The notes under the pieces: generated by a model
What the model was told of the DNA's origin: nothing
Seen by the model: the letters and a program-made list of their open reading frames with translations, nothing else
The model's database searches: none
Part shown: positions 1 to 9,467 of the stretch, in pieces
How positions within the stretch are numbered: the stretch's first letter is position 1
How the letters are laid out: every line of letters starts with the position of its first letter
From: Salinivirgaceae bacterium
GTDB lineage: Bacteria > Bacteroidota > Bacteroidia > Bacteroidales > SZUA-534
Direction: 5' to 3'
Length of the DNA: 64,000 nucleotides
Assembly (NCBI GenBank): GCA_024405635.1
Contig: JAKSOL010000008.1
Span: 61,112-125,111, forward strand
Translations under genes and position numbers: made by a program

Positions 1-473
1 GCATAGGCTTGCGCTGTGTAAAGGTTGTTTTTTGCCATCGATATGCGATTGAGCACGGTACTCGATTTGTATTGCTTTTCGTCGAACTCAAAACCTTTTA
101 CAATCGACTTTATAAGGTTTTTCGAGTCGGTGGTGTCATATATTGTGTACTCCGATGGGTAACCAAGTCGGTCGCTTTCGACACGAAGGATGCGGCTAAA
201 AATTGAGTGAAAAGTACCCATCACAAGTTTATCAGCCAACTCGGCGCCCACCAATGCCGAAATACGGTTTTTCATTTCGCGAGCAGCCTTATTGGTAAAC
301 GTAAGTGCCAAAATGTTCCATGGAGCCACGCCTTGATTAAGCAAGTATGCAATGCGATAAGTAAGCACTCTTGTTTTTCCAGAACCCGCACCCGCCACTA
401 TCAAACAAGGTCCGTCTTTACTTACAACTGCTTGACGTTGCACATCGCTCAAATCGTTCAAAAAATCTTGCAT
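1..473 (-). CDS. uvrD: UvrD/PcrA-family DNA helicase, N-terminal part (cut by window edge)
   Basis: This is the first ~157 residues of an SF1A DNA helicase; the rest lies before the window. Read on the minus strand from the ATG at 473, it shows the Q motif (LSDVQRQAV), a Walker A loop (AGAGSGKT, about residues 27-34), motif Ia (LTFTNKAAREM) and the GTFHS segment typical of UvrD, PcrA and Rep. The family unwinds DNA 3'-5' using ATP in nucleotide excision repair and replication restart. Which paralogue it is cannot be decided without the C-terminus. It follows the T9SS-sorted protein gene on the same strand after about 70 bases. No frameshift is visible in the part seen. Confidence 0.9.
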   Translation of the reverse strand, partial: MQDFLNDLSDVQRQAVVSKDGPCLIVAGAGSGKTRVLTYRIAYLLNQGVAPWNILALTFTNKAAREMKNRISALVGAELADKLVMGTFHSIFSRILRVESDRLGYPSEYTIYDTTDSKNLIKSIVKGFEFDEKQYKSSTVLNRISMAKNNLYTAQAY

Positions 474-545
474 AGCTCTATTGGTGTTTGTTGTTTCAAC
501 AGAATAAAATTTGGGGCTAACTTAATGTGCCAGCATTAGTGATTG

Positions 546-1919
546 TTATTTTTTTCGGAACAGATGCACATAGCCATCGCGGCGAAACTCTTGGCCGTCC
601 CAACCTTCGGCGTATATGGTGTAGTAATAAACACCAGCTGGAGCCTCGCCTATTCCATCGGTTTTGCCGTCCCAGCCTTCCCAATCGCCACTACCGTCTT
701 CGTAACTATATATTTTGTTTCCCCAACGGTTGTAAATTTTAACCTTAAAGTGTTTTATTGAGCGCGGCATCGACTCGTCTTTAAACGTAAAACGCGGATT
801 GTTGCCGCCTGGTGTAAAAGCATTGGGGATATCGGGTTTACGCGACACAAACGACGTGTCAACATTTATGTATTCCTCTTTCAGCAAATAATCTTCGCAT
901 TGCTGCTCCATTCCGTTTTCTACATAAACAGGGCCTTTTACTGCTAGTGCAACATTATAGCCATACTGAATGTTTGGACGGAAATAGGTTATTGAGTCGG
1001 GAATAATTTGCGTCAGCACTGGAGGTATAAGCAACGAATCGCCTCCTCGCTGAAGACGTGGTTGCTGATAAAAGTACCAACAGTAGTCGTATGCATTTTC
1101 TGAACTATCGACAAACTGAACGCGCAGAGGCGCTTGTCCTGACGAATCGCTCTCGTTTTGAGGAACATACGCTCGGCTTGCAACAAACTTTGCTTTAACA
1201 GCTTTTAAATACAAGTCGCCATTTCCATCGTCGTCGCCAACATCAATCTCAAGTTTTTTGGTACGCGACACTTGATACTTGTCTTCAACTGTTAATCGAT
1301 AAATAGTTGGCACCGTGGGCGCATCAAAACTTGGATTTCGGTCCGATGGTATGTTGCTTTCGGGCGAACTCTCCCACGAATATTTCAAACGGTTAATCTT
1401 GTCGCCACAATAAATAAGTGGCTCGCCGGTCATTCGGTCAAAATATTCAAACTCCTCGTCGTAGGCCAATTGTGTACGCAACGACATTTGCTCGCAAGTT
1501 GACTGGTAAACCGATATGGCGCTAATGTTGAATTCATTTTGAAAAACCCATGCATAAAATGCAGTATCCCAAGTACCTGCAGCATTTTCAACCTTCACCA
1601 TATACCCGTTTTGCGTGCATTCACCTTTAGTTGAATTGCGCACTCCTACATCTTTTTTCAGCACTATATCAAACGCCTTTGTTTGCTCGTTAAACCTAAA
1701 CCAAGTAAAAGTAAGGTTTAAACTATCGGCAATTGAAACAGAAAGAGTGCCTGTGGTGCTAAACCCGCGAGGATCGGAATAGTAAACAAAAATCGGGTCG
1801 TTGGCAATGTTGCTAGTGTATGCGGTTGAATCAACACGGTCAGCATCGGCAGTAATCTGCGCAAATGTGACAAGGCATTGCACAAGCATTATCAGTATCA
1901 GCAACAATTTTCTTTGCAT
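546..1919 (-). CDS. Secreted protein with C-terminal T9SS type B sorting domain (gliding-motility-associated CHU_C type)
   Basis: An exported protein of about 457 residues. The start is taken at 1919, where a normal signal peptide begins (MQRKLLLILIMLVQCLVTFAQ, cut after Ala-Gln). A longer frame to 1982 exists, but a TACTTTTG promoter -7 box lies inside that extension at 1961-1968. The last ~90 residues (PNAFTPGGN..., then KVKIYNRWGNKIYSY and GVYYYTIYAEGWDG) are a textbook CHU_C domain, which in Bacteroidetes directs passage through the type IX secretion system. The middle (about residues 150-360) has PKD/Ig-like features such as PTIYRLTVEDKY but no catalytic motif that I recognise. Function beyond surface or secreted location is unknown. 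Confidence 0.85.
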   Translation of the reverse strand: MQRKLLLILIMLVQCLVTFAQITADADRVDSTAYTSNIANDPIFVYYSDPRGFSTTGTLSVSIADSLNLTFTWFRFNEQTKAFDIVLKKDVGVRNSTKGECTQNGYMVKVENAAGTWDTAFYAWVFQNEFNISAISVYQSTCEQMSLRTQLAYDEEFEYFDRMTGEPLIYCGDKINRLKYSWESSPESNIPSDRNPSFDAPTVPTIYRLTVEDKYQVSRTKKLEIDVGDDDGNGDLYLKAVKAKFVASRAYVPQNESDSSGQAPLRVQFVDSSENAYDYCWYFYQQPRLQRGGDSLLIPPVLTQIIPDSITYFRPNIQYGYNVALAVKGPVYVENGMEQQCEDYLLKEEYINVDTSFVSRKPDIPNAFTPGGNNPRFTFKDESMPRSIKHFKVKIYNRWGNKIYSYEDGSGDWEGWDGKTDGIGEAPAGVYYYTIYAEGWDGQEFRRDGYVHLFRKK

Positions 1920-2079
1920 CAAAAAAACACGATTAATGTTATTAACGAAAAAAGTAACGGCAAAAGTATAAAAAGCCCCCAATAACTTTCTGCATCACTT
2001 CTTTTCAGTTTTCCACAGTCATAATTTTTTATTTGGCAACAGGTAATATCTTTGGGCTCGCAATTCAAATTGAAAACAG

Positions 2080-3804
2080 ATGAATTTTACAAGAATTTTA
2101 GCAATCGCTATAGCTGCAATGCCTTTTATTAGTGCTGCACAAGAAAAAATAGAAACTCGATATGCAAACGGCAAAATTGCTAGCACTGGAGTGCTGCAAA
2201 ACGGTAAAGAAAACGGCACTTGGACTTATTACGACAGCCTTGGCGTTAAAACCCAAGAGACCGATTTTCGCAACGGCAACGTTCACGGCAAACTAACCTA
2301 TTTTCACAAAGACGGAACGATAGAAAACCAAGGTGAATTTCGTTCGGGAATAATGCACGGCAAATACTTTGAAAACTACCTTAACGGCAAACGCAAGGTT
2401 GAAGGATTTTACCGCGCAGGCAAAAAAGACAGCACATGGTGCTACTACAACGGCAGCGGACTTAAGTACCGCGAAGAACGCCATAAAAACGACACTATTT
2501 TCTTGCTTAATTATTGGGAAGATGCTAATAAACAAACAATTAGCAATGGCGAAGGCACATACACTTCGTACTACCAAAACGGCAATATTAAGGAAACTGG
2601 ACCTTACAAAAATGGGCGCGAAAACGGTTATTGGAAACGATATTTCCCCAACGGCAAAATGATGTCAAGCGGGCACTACCAAAACGGACTTGAGGTTGGC
2701 AAATGGCTTACCTATTACCAAAACGGCAACCTTAAAAGCGAAATGAACTACGAAAACGGACTAAATGTTCGCTTTTTCGAAAATGGACAAAAGAACATGG
2801 AAGGCCGATTAAAAAACAACAAACGCGATAGTATTTGGACTTTTTGGTACATCGACGGCAAACAAAAATCGCAAGTAAACTACACCGACGGACAAAAAAA
2901 CGGCATTCAAACCAACTGGTTCCCTACAGGAGTAAAATCAAGCGAAATAACATTTGCCAATGGTCGCAAAAACGGCAAAGCAACATGGTGGCGCAACAAT
3001 GGTCAGTTAGATATGGAAGGCTACTTTGAAAACGATGTACAAGACAGTTTGTGGACCTATTGGCGCACCGATGGCAACAAAGGCAACGAGGGTTTTTATC
3101 GTGATGGACAAATGCATGGTCACTGGACATATTGGTATGCCAACCAAAAAGTTTGGAAAGAAGGCGACTTTAGTCATGGTGCTCGCCACGGGCACTGGGT
3201 GGTTTACTACGAGGACGGTTCAAAATTCCACGAGGGCGACTTTAACAACGGAAAAGAACACGGATATTGGGAACAATGGTTTGAAAATGGACAAACCGAA
3301 ACCACAGGCTACTTTGTTAATGGACAAATGGATAGCACTTGGCACGGATACTTTGAAAACGGACAACCACACTACATTACCAACTACCGAAAAGACATTA
3401 AGCATGGTAAATCGGAACTTTGGTACGAAAATGGACGAAAAAGCACCGAAGAAAACTTTAATAACGGCACCTACCACGGTGAATACAAATCGTTCCGCAA
3501 CAATGGGTCGAAAGGTTTTGAAGGCTTTTATAATCAAGGTAAAAAAACGGGCGAATGGAAATACTACAACGAATACAATAAACAAGTTCGCCAAGAGCAA
3601 TACAAAAATGGATTGGAAGATGGTGAGTGGAAAACTTGGTTTGACGAAGGTCCAATTAACACCATCATTACATACAAAAACGGACAAAAAAACGGACTAT
3701 CACGCTACTACGAGATTAAAGGCCGCGTGGTTTATGAAGTGATTTACAAAAACGACGAGATTACAAAAACGAAAGTTGACATTCGCCAAAAGCAACTCAA
3801 CTAA
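2080..3804 (+). CDS. Exported MORN_2-repeat protein
   Basis: A 574-residue protein with a signal peptide (residues 1-20, ending ISAAQ). The remainder is an almost uninterrupted run of about 22-24-residue repeats of the form YxNGxxxGxWxxYxxNGxxxxEGxF. These match the MORN_2 repeat (the type found in proteins annotated as YwqK-like antitoxin). Such repeats form extended beta-hairpin rods; in most bacterial members no activity is known. It is divergent from the T9SS cargo gene, with about 160 bases between, and a TATCTTTG -7-like box lies at 2047-2054. Its stop codon overlaps the convergent pcm stop by 4 bases. The repeat structure makes other frames look open, but only this frame has the signal peptide and periodicity. 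Confidence 0.85.
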   Translation: MNFTRILAIAIAAMPFISAAQEKIETRYANGKIASTGVLQNGKENGTWTYYDSLGVKTQETDFRNGNVHGKLTYFHKDGTIENQGEFRSGIMHGKYFENYLNGKRKVEGFYRAGKKDSTWCYYNGSGLKYREERHKNDTIFLLNYWEDANKQTISNGEGTYTSYYQNGNIKETGPYKNGRENGYWKRYFPNGKMMSSGHYQNGLEVGKWLTYYQNGNLKSEMNYENGLNVRFFENGQKNMEGRLKNNKRDSIWTFWYIDGKQKSQVNYTDGQKNGIQTNWFPTGVKSSEITFANGRKNGKATWWRNNGQLDMEGYFENDVQDSLWTYWRTDGNKGNEGFYRDGQMHGHWTYWYANQKVWKEGDFSHGARHGHWVVYYEDGSKFHEGDFNNGKEHGYWEQWFENGQTETTGYFVNGQMDSTWHGYFENGQPHYITNYRKDIKHGKSELWYENGRKSTEENFNNGTYHGEYKSFRNNGSKGFEGFYNQGKKTGEWKYYNEYNKQVRQEQYKNGLEDGEWKTWFDEGPINTIITYKNGQKNGLSRYYEIKGRVVYEVIYKNDEITKTKVDIRQKQLN

Positions 3805-4454
3805 TCGTTGACCGTTCCTTTTAAGAAAGGAACAAAAGCACACTTACCAAAATCCTCGCGGCTAAATTCGGTTTTCGATTTACGCACAATGCGAATCATG
3901 CGTTGCTCGGTGGCATTGCCCACAGGAATAACCATAATGCCGCCAACTGCTAACTGCAACAACAACTGCTGAGGTATTTGCGTTGCTCCAGCTGTTACCA
4001 ATATTCGGTCAAATGGAGCTTCAGATGGCACACCATCATACCCATCGCCAAACACAAAATTGGGGGTGTAACCCATTTGCGGCAACAATCGGCTAGCCTT
4101 TTCATACAACTCACGCTGACGCTCAATGGTGAACACTGTTGCTCCAAGTTCAAGCAATACAGCCGTTTGATAACCCGAACCGGTACCTATTTCAAGAACC
4201 TTCATGCCAGGTTTTAAGTCAATCAAATGCGACTGAAACGCCACTGTATATGGGTTACTTATTGTTTGGCTTGAACCAATTGGAAACGGATTAGACTTGT
4301 ATGCAAAATTGATGAGCGCACTATCAATAAAAAAATGACGCGGCACCTTACTCATAGCACACAACACCGCAGCATTTGCAATACCATCAGCTTGTAAACG
4401 CTCAATCATCTGACATCGCATTCCCTGCTCACGGGGACCGTCAATCATTAGCAT
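3801..4454 (-). CDS. pcm: Protein-L-isoaspartate O-methyltransferase
   Basis: A 217-residue SAM-dependent enzyme that methylates L-isoaspartyl residues so that damaged proteins can be repaired. The family signature is clear: the N-terminal helix with VPRHFF, the substrate-side segment [18 protein letters not shown] motif [16 protein letters not shown], then FGDGYDG and DRILVTAGA. Length is normal. The first bases overlap the end of clpX by 7 bases, so translation is probably coupled. Pcm thus belongs to the tig-clpP-clpX protein-quality run on the minus strand. Its stop overlaps the stop of the convergent MORN gene. Confidence 0.93.
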   Translation of the reverse strand: MLMIDGPREQGMRCQMIERLQADGIANAAVLCAMSKVPRHFFIDSALINFAYKSNPFPIGSSQTISNPYTVAFQSHLIDLKPGMKVLEIGTGSGYQTAVLLELGATVFTIERQRELYEKASRLLPQMGYTPNFVFGDGYDGVPSEAPFDRILVTAGATQIPQQLLLQLAVGGIMVIPVGNATEQRMIRIVRKSKTEFSREDFGKCAFVPFLKGTVND

Positions 4455-5659
4455 TGTGCAACTTGCAAATTAGCGTTGTCTATCTTTTGCTTAGCATAGT
4501 CAACCGTAACGGTAAACTCTTTAGTGTCAGCCGATGGAAGGTCAAACATTGCATCTGTCATAATAGCCTCGCAAATTGACCGCAAACCACGTGCTCCAAG
4601 TTTGTACTCAATAGCTTTGTCAACAATAAATTCAAGCGCAGCCTTATCAAACTTCAGTTTAATATCGTCCATCTTAAATAGCTTGATGTATTGCTTAGTA
4701 AGTGCATTTTTAGGGTCGGTAAGAATACTACGCAAAGCCTTACGGTCCAATGGCTCAAGATGAGTAAGCACTGGCAAACGTCCAATTATTTCTGGAATCA
4801 AACCAAAACTCTTTAAGTCGCGCGGAGTAATATATTTCAGCAAATTATTTCGATCAACCTGCTCAGTTTTTTCAGCAGCTGAATAGCCAACCGTTTGAGT
4901 ATTCATACGTTGCGCTATTTTCTTGTCTATTCCATCGAACGCACCACCGCAAATAAACAAAATGTTCTTTGTGTCGATTGAAATCAAACGTTGCTCTGGA
5001 TGCTTGCGTCCACCTTGAGGTGGGACGTTAACAACCGAACCCTCAAGCAATTTCAACAAACCTTGTTGAACACCTTCACCGCTCACATCGCGTGTTATTG
5101 AAGGATTATCGCCCTTGCGAGCAATTTTGTCTATCTCGTCAATAAAAACAATGCCTCGCTCGGCAGCTTCAACATCGTAATCGGCAGCCTGAAGCAAACG
5201 ACTTAAAATGCTCTCAATATCCTCGCCCACATAGCCAGCCTCAGTAAGCACTGTTGCATCAACAATAGTAAAAGGAACATTAAGCAATTTGGCTATTGTT
5301 TTGGCCATCAATGTTTTGCCTGTTCCCGTTTCACCAACCATAATAATGTTCGATTTTTCAATCTCAACATCGTCGGCACCTTTTTTTTGGCTTAAACGTT
5401 TGTAGTGATTATAAACAGCAACGGCCAATGCTTTTTTTGCCTCGTCTTGACCAATAATGTACTGATCCATAAACTCCTTTATCTCTTTTGGTTTTTGCAG
5501 ATTAAGGTCTTTATTATCTTTTGGTTGAGCAGCCTTTGAGTTTTCTTTTACAATCTCGTAAGCTTGCTCAATGCAATCGCTACAAATAAAGCCACTAATA
5601 CCCGAAACCAATAGATAGGCATCTTTTCGTGGACGTCCGCAAAATGAACATTTATCCAT
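4448..5659 (-). CDS. clpX: ATP-dependent Clp protease ATP-binding subunit ClpX
   Basis: A 403-residue AAA+ unfoldase that recognises tagged or native substrates and feeds them to ClpP. The N-terminal zinc-binding domain shows two CxxC pairs (CSFC and CSDC, residues 4-29). Walker A is GETGTGKT, Walker B is FIDEID, and the pore-loop GYVGED and sensor-2 GARGLR segments are all present. An IGF-type loop for docking on ClpP would lie in [21 protein letters not shown] and the following segment. It lies 82 bases downstream of clpP on the same strand and overlaps pcm at its 3' end. No anomalies seen. Confidence 0.97.
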   Translation of the reverse strand: MDKCSFCGRPRKDAYLLVSGISGFICSDCIEQAYEIVKENSKAAQPKDNKDLNLQKPKEIKEFMDQYIIGQDEAKKALAVAVYNHYKRLSQKKGADDVEIEKSNIIMVGETGTGKTLMAKTIAKLLNVPFTIVDATVLTEAGYVGEDIESILSRLLQAADYDVEAAERGIVFIDEIDKIARKGDNPSITRDVSGEGVQQGLLKLLEGSVVNVPPQGGRKHPEQRLISIDTKNILFICGGAFDGIDKKIAQRMNTQTVGYSAAEKTEQVDRNNLLKYITPRDLKSFGLIPEIIGRLPVLTHLEPLDRKALRSILTDPKNALTKQYIKLFKMDDIKLKFDKAALEFIVDKAIEYKLGARGLRSICEAIMTDAMFDLPSADTKEFTVTVDYAKQKIDNANLQVAQC

Positions 5660-5741
5660 ACCGTTAGTTTATTATTAAAAAAGGCAGATCCCAATCCGAT
5701 TCAGACCGAAATCCACCTTTTTATATTGGACAATAGAAAAT

Positions 5742-6428
5742 TTACTTTTTCTTACTCTCAAGCACTTCGTCAATCATACCATATTCCAACGCCTCTTGTG
5801 AGGTCATCCAGTAATCGCGGTCAGCATCTTTCTTAATGCGTTCAATATCGTTACCTGTATGATTAGCAATAATGGTATACAAATCGTCACGAAGTTTAAA
5901 AATCTCGCGAGCAGTAATCTCAATCTCGGTTGCTTGACCTTGAACTCCACCCATAGGCTGGTGAATCATGATGCGCGAGTGTGGCAATGCAACACGCTTT
6001 CCCTTTTGACCGGCACACATTAGCACAGCTGCCATTGACGCAGCCATACCAGTACAAGTTGTACCAACTTCGGGAGTAATAATCTGCATTGTGTCGTATA
6101 TTCCTAACCCAGAATAAACCTCGCCGCCAGGTGAATTAAGGTACATTGAAATGTCCTTAGTATTGTCAACCGACTGTAAAAACAGCAATTGAGCTTGAAC
6201 AATGTTAGCCACGTCGCTATCAATTGGAACACCAAGAAATATAATACGGTCCATCATTAAGCGCGACATAACGTCCATTTGAGCAACGTTAAGCTGGCGC
6301 TCCTCAATAATATTGGGAGTGATGTAGTTGTCAAGCATTGACGCATAGCGATGATAAGTCATACTATTGATGCCAGCATGCTTGGTAGCATATTTCTTAA
6401 ATTCGTCCTGAGGGAAGAACATGGCCAA
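5742..6428 (-). CDS. clpP: ATP-dependent Clp protease proteolytic subunit ClpP
   Basis: A 228-residue serine protease subunit that forms the ClpP barrel. The catalytic triad is visible at Ser131 (TGMAASMAA), His156 (MIHQPMGG) and Asp205 (DRDYWM); the spacings of 25 and 49 residues match the E. coli enzyme. It follows tig after 13 bases and precedes clpX, the usual order. The N-terminus is about 30 residues longer than the mature E. coli protein, so a short propeptide or N-terminal extension is possible; Met1 or Met3 could be the start. Confidence 0.97.
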   Translation of the reverse strand: MAMFFPQDEFKKYATKHAGINSMTYHRYASMLDNYITPNIIEERQLNVAQMDVMSRLMMDRIIFLGVPIDSDVANIVQAQLLFLQSVDNTKDISMYLNSPGGEVYSGLGIYDTMQIITPEVGTTCTGMAASMAAVLMCAGQKGKRVALPHSRIMIHQPMGGVQGQATEIEITAREIFKLRDDLYTIIANHTGNDIERIKKDADRDYWMTSQEALEYGMIDEVLESKKK

Positions 6429-6441
6429 AACTATTTTTTAA

Positions 6442-7785
6442 TTATTTGAAAAGTTCGTTGAACTCTTGAGTTGAAACCTCTTTCTCTTCAATTTTAACTG
6501 CTTCTTTAATCACAGCCAAAACTTTTTTCTCCATGCTACGTTCAGCAAAGTTGCGACGGTCTTCCTCTTTGCTCAATTGCGATTTAGCAAATTCGGTAAG
6601 TTGCTCGTCTGGCAACGATGCAAAACCATATTGACGGAATTGTGCAGAAAGAGCCTCTTTTGCTTCAGCAAGCAAATCGTCTTCAGCTACTGTAAGTTTG
6701 TTTTCTTCAGCAACTTGAGTTTTAATCAATTGCCACGAAAACTCTTTAGCCATGTTATCGTAGTCTTTTTCAACTTGCTCAGCGGTAATGTTGTCGTTAG
6801 CAGCAACAACCCAACGTTTCAAGAATGCATCAGGAAGAGCGATTTTGCATTTCTCCAACATTTTCTCTTTAGCGTCGATGCCAAATTTGAAATCGCTTTG
6901 CAAAGCCAATTCAGCTTTAAAATCTTCAGCAATGCGAGCTTTGTACTCGTCAAGCGATTTTACAGCGCCTTCGCCGTAAACTTTGTCAAACAATTCTTGG
7001 TTAGCCTCAGCCATGATGTGGCGGGTAATACCTTTAATTGTAAGACGGAACATGCCAGTAGCTTTTTTGTTTTCGCCACTGATGCGCAACATACTTGAGC
7101 GATCGGTTTCGTTTTCAAAAGCTTTTTCAATATCAACATCAATGCTAGCGCCTTTTGCTGCACCAATGATTAACGATTTAGCATCAGCACCGATGCGGTC
7201 AGTTGCGAACATTGTGTCCTCAACTTTAATACCATCAGCAACCACGTTGCCAGCCTCGTCTAATTGAGCGAAGTCGGCCTTAACAAGGTCTTTTTCAGCA
7301 ACTGCATCAGCTTCTTCAGAACGGCCGTAACGATAAGAGTTGCTCTCCATCATTGAGTTAACCATCTCGTCGTTAACTGCTATATTGTAGTAGTTGATTT
7401 TCATTTTTTTGCTCAAACCAAGTTCGAATTTTGGTTTAAGACCAAGATCAAAGTTGAAAGAGAATTCTTCTTTGTTGTCAACATCAACATCAGAAGGATT
7501 TGAAAGGCTTGGCAATGGTTCGCCAAGAATATCAAGGTTTTCTGTTTTGATGTATTCCATAAGGTTGCGGTAAACGATACGGTTCAACTCATCAAGCAAA
7601 GCCGATTTTCCGTAAAGTTTCTTTACCATACCCATTGGAGCATTGCCTGGGCGGAAACCTCTAATAGCAGCTTTTTTGCGATAATCTTTAAGTGATTTCT
7701 CAACAGCCTCAGCGTAGTCGTCTTTCACAATATTGATTTTCACTACTGCATTCAGCTCATCAACATTTTCTCTTGTAATGTTCAT
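6442..7785 (-). CDS. tig: Trigger factor, ribosome-associated chaperone
   Basis: A 447-residue trigger factor. The N-terminal ribosome-binding domain contains the signature-like loop GFRPGNAPMGMVKKLYG (E. coli GFRxGKxP). The middle FKBP-like peptidyl-prolyl isomerase part is divergent, as in other Bacteroidetes, and the long helical C-terminal arms follow (residues about 270-447). The ATG at 7785 is chosen because the protein then starts MNITREN like relatives; the 18 extra residues reachable upstream run into the terminator hairpin of the tRNA gene. It heads the run tig-clpP-clpX-pcm. Confidence 0.93.
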   Translation of the reverse strand: MNITRENVDELNAVVKINIVKDDYAEAVEKSLKDYRKKAAIRGFRPGNAPMGMVKKLYGKSALLDELNRIVYRNLMEYIKTENLDILGEPLPSLSNPSDVDVDNKEEFSFNFDLGLKPKFELGLSKKMKINYYNIAVNDEMVNSMMESNSYRYGRSEEADAVAEKDLVKADFAQLDEAGNVVADGIKVEDTMFATDRIGADAKSLIIGAAKGASIDVDIEKAFENETDRSSMLRISGENKKATGMFRLTIKGITRHIMAEANQELFDKVYGEGAVKSLDEYKARIAEDFKAELALQSDFKFGIDAKEKMLEKCKIALPDAFLKRWVVAANDNITAEQVEKDYDNMAKEFSWQLIKTQVAEENKLTVAEDDLLAEAKEALSAQFRQYGFASLPDEQLTEFAKSQLSKEEDRRNFAERSMEKKVLAVIKEAVKIEEKEVSTQEFNELFK

Positions 7786-7812
7786 TTTTACTCGATTTTG
7801 AGTTTGATAATT

Positions 7813-7847
7813 AAAAAAAGCCGCCAACTGGTTTCCCAAATGGCGGC
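7813..7847 (-). terminator. Intrinsic terminator after tRNA-Leu
   Basis: On the minus strand a GCCGCCA/TGGCGGC stem, with an inner TGG-GAAA-CCA hairpin, is followed by seven T residues. It sits between the tRNA gene and tig, so it ends the tRNA transcript. Confidence 0.85.
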
Positions 7848-7858
7848 TAATAAAGTTG

Positions 7859-7940
7859 TGCGGATGAAGGGACTCGAACCCCCACGCCTCACGGCACTAG
7901 ATCCTAAGTCTAGCGCGGCTACCAATTACGCCACACCCGC
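7859..7940 (-). tRNA. tRNA-Leu, anticodon UAG
   Basis: An 82-nt cloverleaf read on the minus strand. The acceptor stem GCGGGTG pairs with CATCCGC plus discriminator A (one G-T pair). The anticodon stem CTAGA/TCTAG encloses the loop CTTAGGA, giving anticodon TAG (reads CUA). A long variable arm (GCC-GTGA-GGC) marks a class II tRNA such as Leu, and the T arm contains GTTCGAGTC. The 3' CCA is not encoded. Confidence 0.97.
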
Positions 7941-7957
7941 TTTTCTTTTAGGCGGTG

Positions 7958-7987
7958 CAAATGTACCGCTATTTTTTATTTGTGCAA
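7958..7987 (-). promoter_or_regulatory. Bacteroidetes-type promoter of tRNA-Leu
   Basis: Minus strand: TTG, a 19-base spacer, then TACATTTG, matching the Bacteroidetes sigma-ABfr pattern. The -7 box ends about 18 bases before the tRNA 5' end. Confidence 0.7.
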
Positions 7988-8153
7988 CTACATTTTTCAA
8001 AAAAAGTATTTTTATGTTTATTTAATTGTGTATCAGCATATTATTTTTTTCATTTTATTTCTTTTACTTCATTTTGTTCAAAACAGCACTATAAAATAGC
8101 ATAATTAGAGGTGTATTTGTCGCAAACGGCCACATTTGCAGGCCATTATTCTG

Positions 8154-8181
8154 TTGTATAGCAAATAGATTTTTACTTTTG
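8154..8181 (+). promoter_or_regulatory. Promoter of the MFS transporter gene
   Basis: TTG, a 17-base spacer, then TACTTTTG. The -7 box ends 27 bases before the ATG at 8209. It rules out the TTG at 8179 as start, because that would be at or before the likely transcription start. Confidence 0.55.
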
Positions 8182-8208
8182 TGGATAATTGCCCACATTA
8201 TTAACTTC

Positions 8209-9393
8209 ATGAAAAACAACACTTTAAAACCAAACGAAGGTCTTTCGGTTGGATTATTAGCATCGCTTGCCGTTATTGCAGGCGTGTCGGTGGCCAACCT
8301 TTATTATTGCCAACCTCTTCTCAATTTAATAAGCAAGGATACGGGATTGTCCGAATTTCAAATAAACTTAATGCCTGTTTTTACACAAATTGGGTATGCT
8401 CTTGGTTTGCTTTTCATTATACCGATGGGCGATTTGTACAACCGCCGCACAACAATTCTTACATGCTTTGGGGTATTGGTTTGCTCGCTTCTTACCATTG
8501 CATTATCGAGTAGTTTAACATTATTGCTTGCATCAAGTTTTGTAACTGGATTTTTTTCGGTAGCTCCACAGGTGCTCATTCCGTTTGTTTCGCAGTTTTC
8601 GCGACCCGATGAAAAAGATCGCAAAACAGGGCTCATTCTTTCTGGTTTGTTAGTTGGCATATTAGGTTCGCGAGTGGTGAGTGGCTACATTGGCGACTGG
8701 CTTGGGTGGCGCGCTATGTACCAAATTGCGGCTGTTATGATTGCCGTTGCCGCTGTTGTAATACTTAAAGTGTTTCCGTATGTTGAACCTACATTTAGCG
8801 GAAAGTTCACAAAATTGATGTTGTCAATTGCACAATTAGTCAAGAATAATCCAAAGGCTATAACATATTCGGTTCGGTCGGCTTTAATATTTGGTGCAAT
8901 GCTTGGAATGTGGGCATGTCTTGCTTTTCGAATGAAAGAGGCTCCTTTTTATGATAGCAGCGACACTATAGGCATGCTTGGATTATGCGGCATTGCTGGC
9001 GCTCTTACTGCATCTGGAGTGGGAAAGTTTATTCCGCGACATGGTGTTGAAAGAATAAACAACATTGGTGTGGCTCTTGTGGCTTTAGCTTGGGTTGTTT
9101 TGGGTTTGCTACAAAATAGTTACGTTGGCATTATTTTGGGTGTGATTATTATTGATATTGGAATGCAATGCGTGCAATTGAGCAACCAAAGCGCCACAAT
9201 GAAACTTTGTCCATCGGCTCCAAGCCGAATGAATACCATATATATGGTAACTTATTTTATAGGTGGCTCGCTTGGAACATTTGTTGCTGGCTCAATGTGG
9301 GCGGCTTTTGGTTGGTACGGCGCCGTATGCTCTGGACTTGGAATGACATTTCTTTCGGTTTTGTTTTCTATTGTTATGCATAGTAAGCACTAA
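8209..9393 (+). CDS. MFS transporter
   Basis: A 394-residue major facilitator with about 12 hydrophobic segments and a conserved loop between helices 2 and 3 (MGDLYNRRTTILTC, the G-D-x-x-x-R-R motif). The general pattern resembles the YnfM/AraJ drug-efflux group of the DHA1 type, but the substrate cannot be read from sequence. The start is set at ATG 8209, downstream of a promoter -7 box. It stands alone, with an independent AEC transporter gene 74 bases downstream. No lesions seen. Confidence 0.85.
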   Translation: MKNNTLKPNEGLSVGLLASLAVIAGVSVANLYYCQPLLNLISKDTGLSEFQINLMPVFTQIGYALGLLFIIPMGDLYNRRTTILTCFGVLVCSLLTIALSSSLTLLLASSFVTGFFSVAPQVLIPFVSQFSRPDEKDRKTGLILSGLLVGILGSRVVSGYIGDWLGWRAMYQIAAVMIAVAAVVILKVFPYVEPTFSGKFTKLMLSIAQLVKNNPKAITYSVRSALIFGAMLGMWACLAFRMKEAPFYDSSDTIGMLGLCGIAGALTASGVGKFIPRHGVERINNIGVALVALAWVVLGLLQNSYVGIILGVIIIDIGMQCVQLSNQSATMKLCPSAPSRMNTIYMVTYFIGGSLGTFVAGSMWAAFGWYGAVCSGLGMTFLSVLFSIVMHSKH

Positions 9394-9467
9394 TTTGTTT
9401 TGCATATAATTTGCACCGTTTTGTTAAACAAGATTAATAAGTAAATAACCAAACTTTGATATAAAAT

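Noticed and set aside
2098..3742. Several long open frames in other frames and on the minus strand over the MORN gene
   Set aside because: They arise from the low stop content of the repeated codons; none has a signal peptide or family motif.
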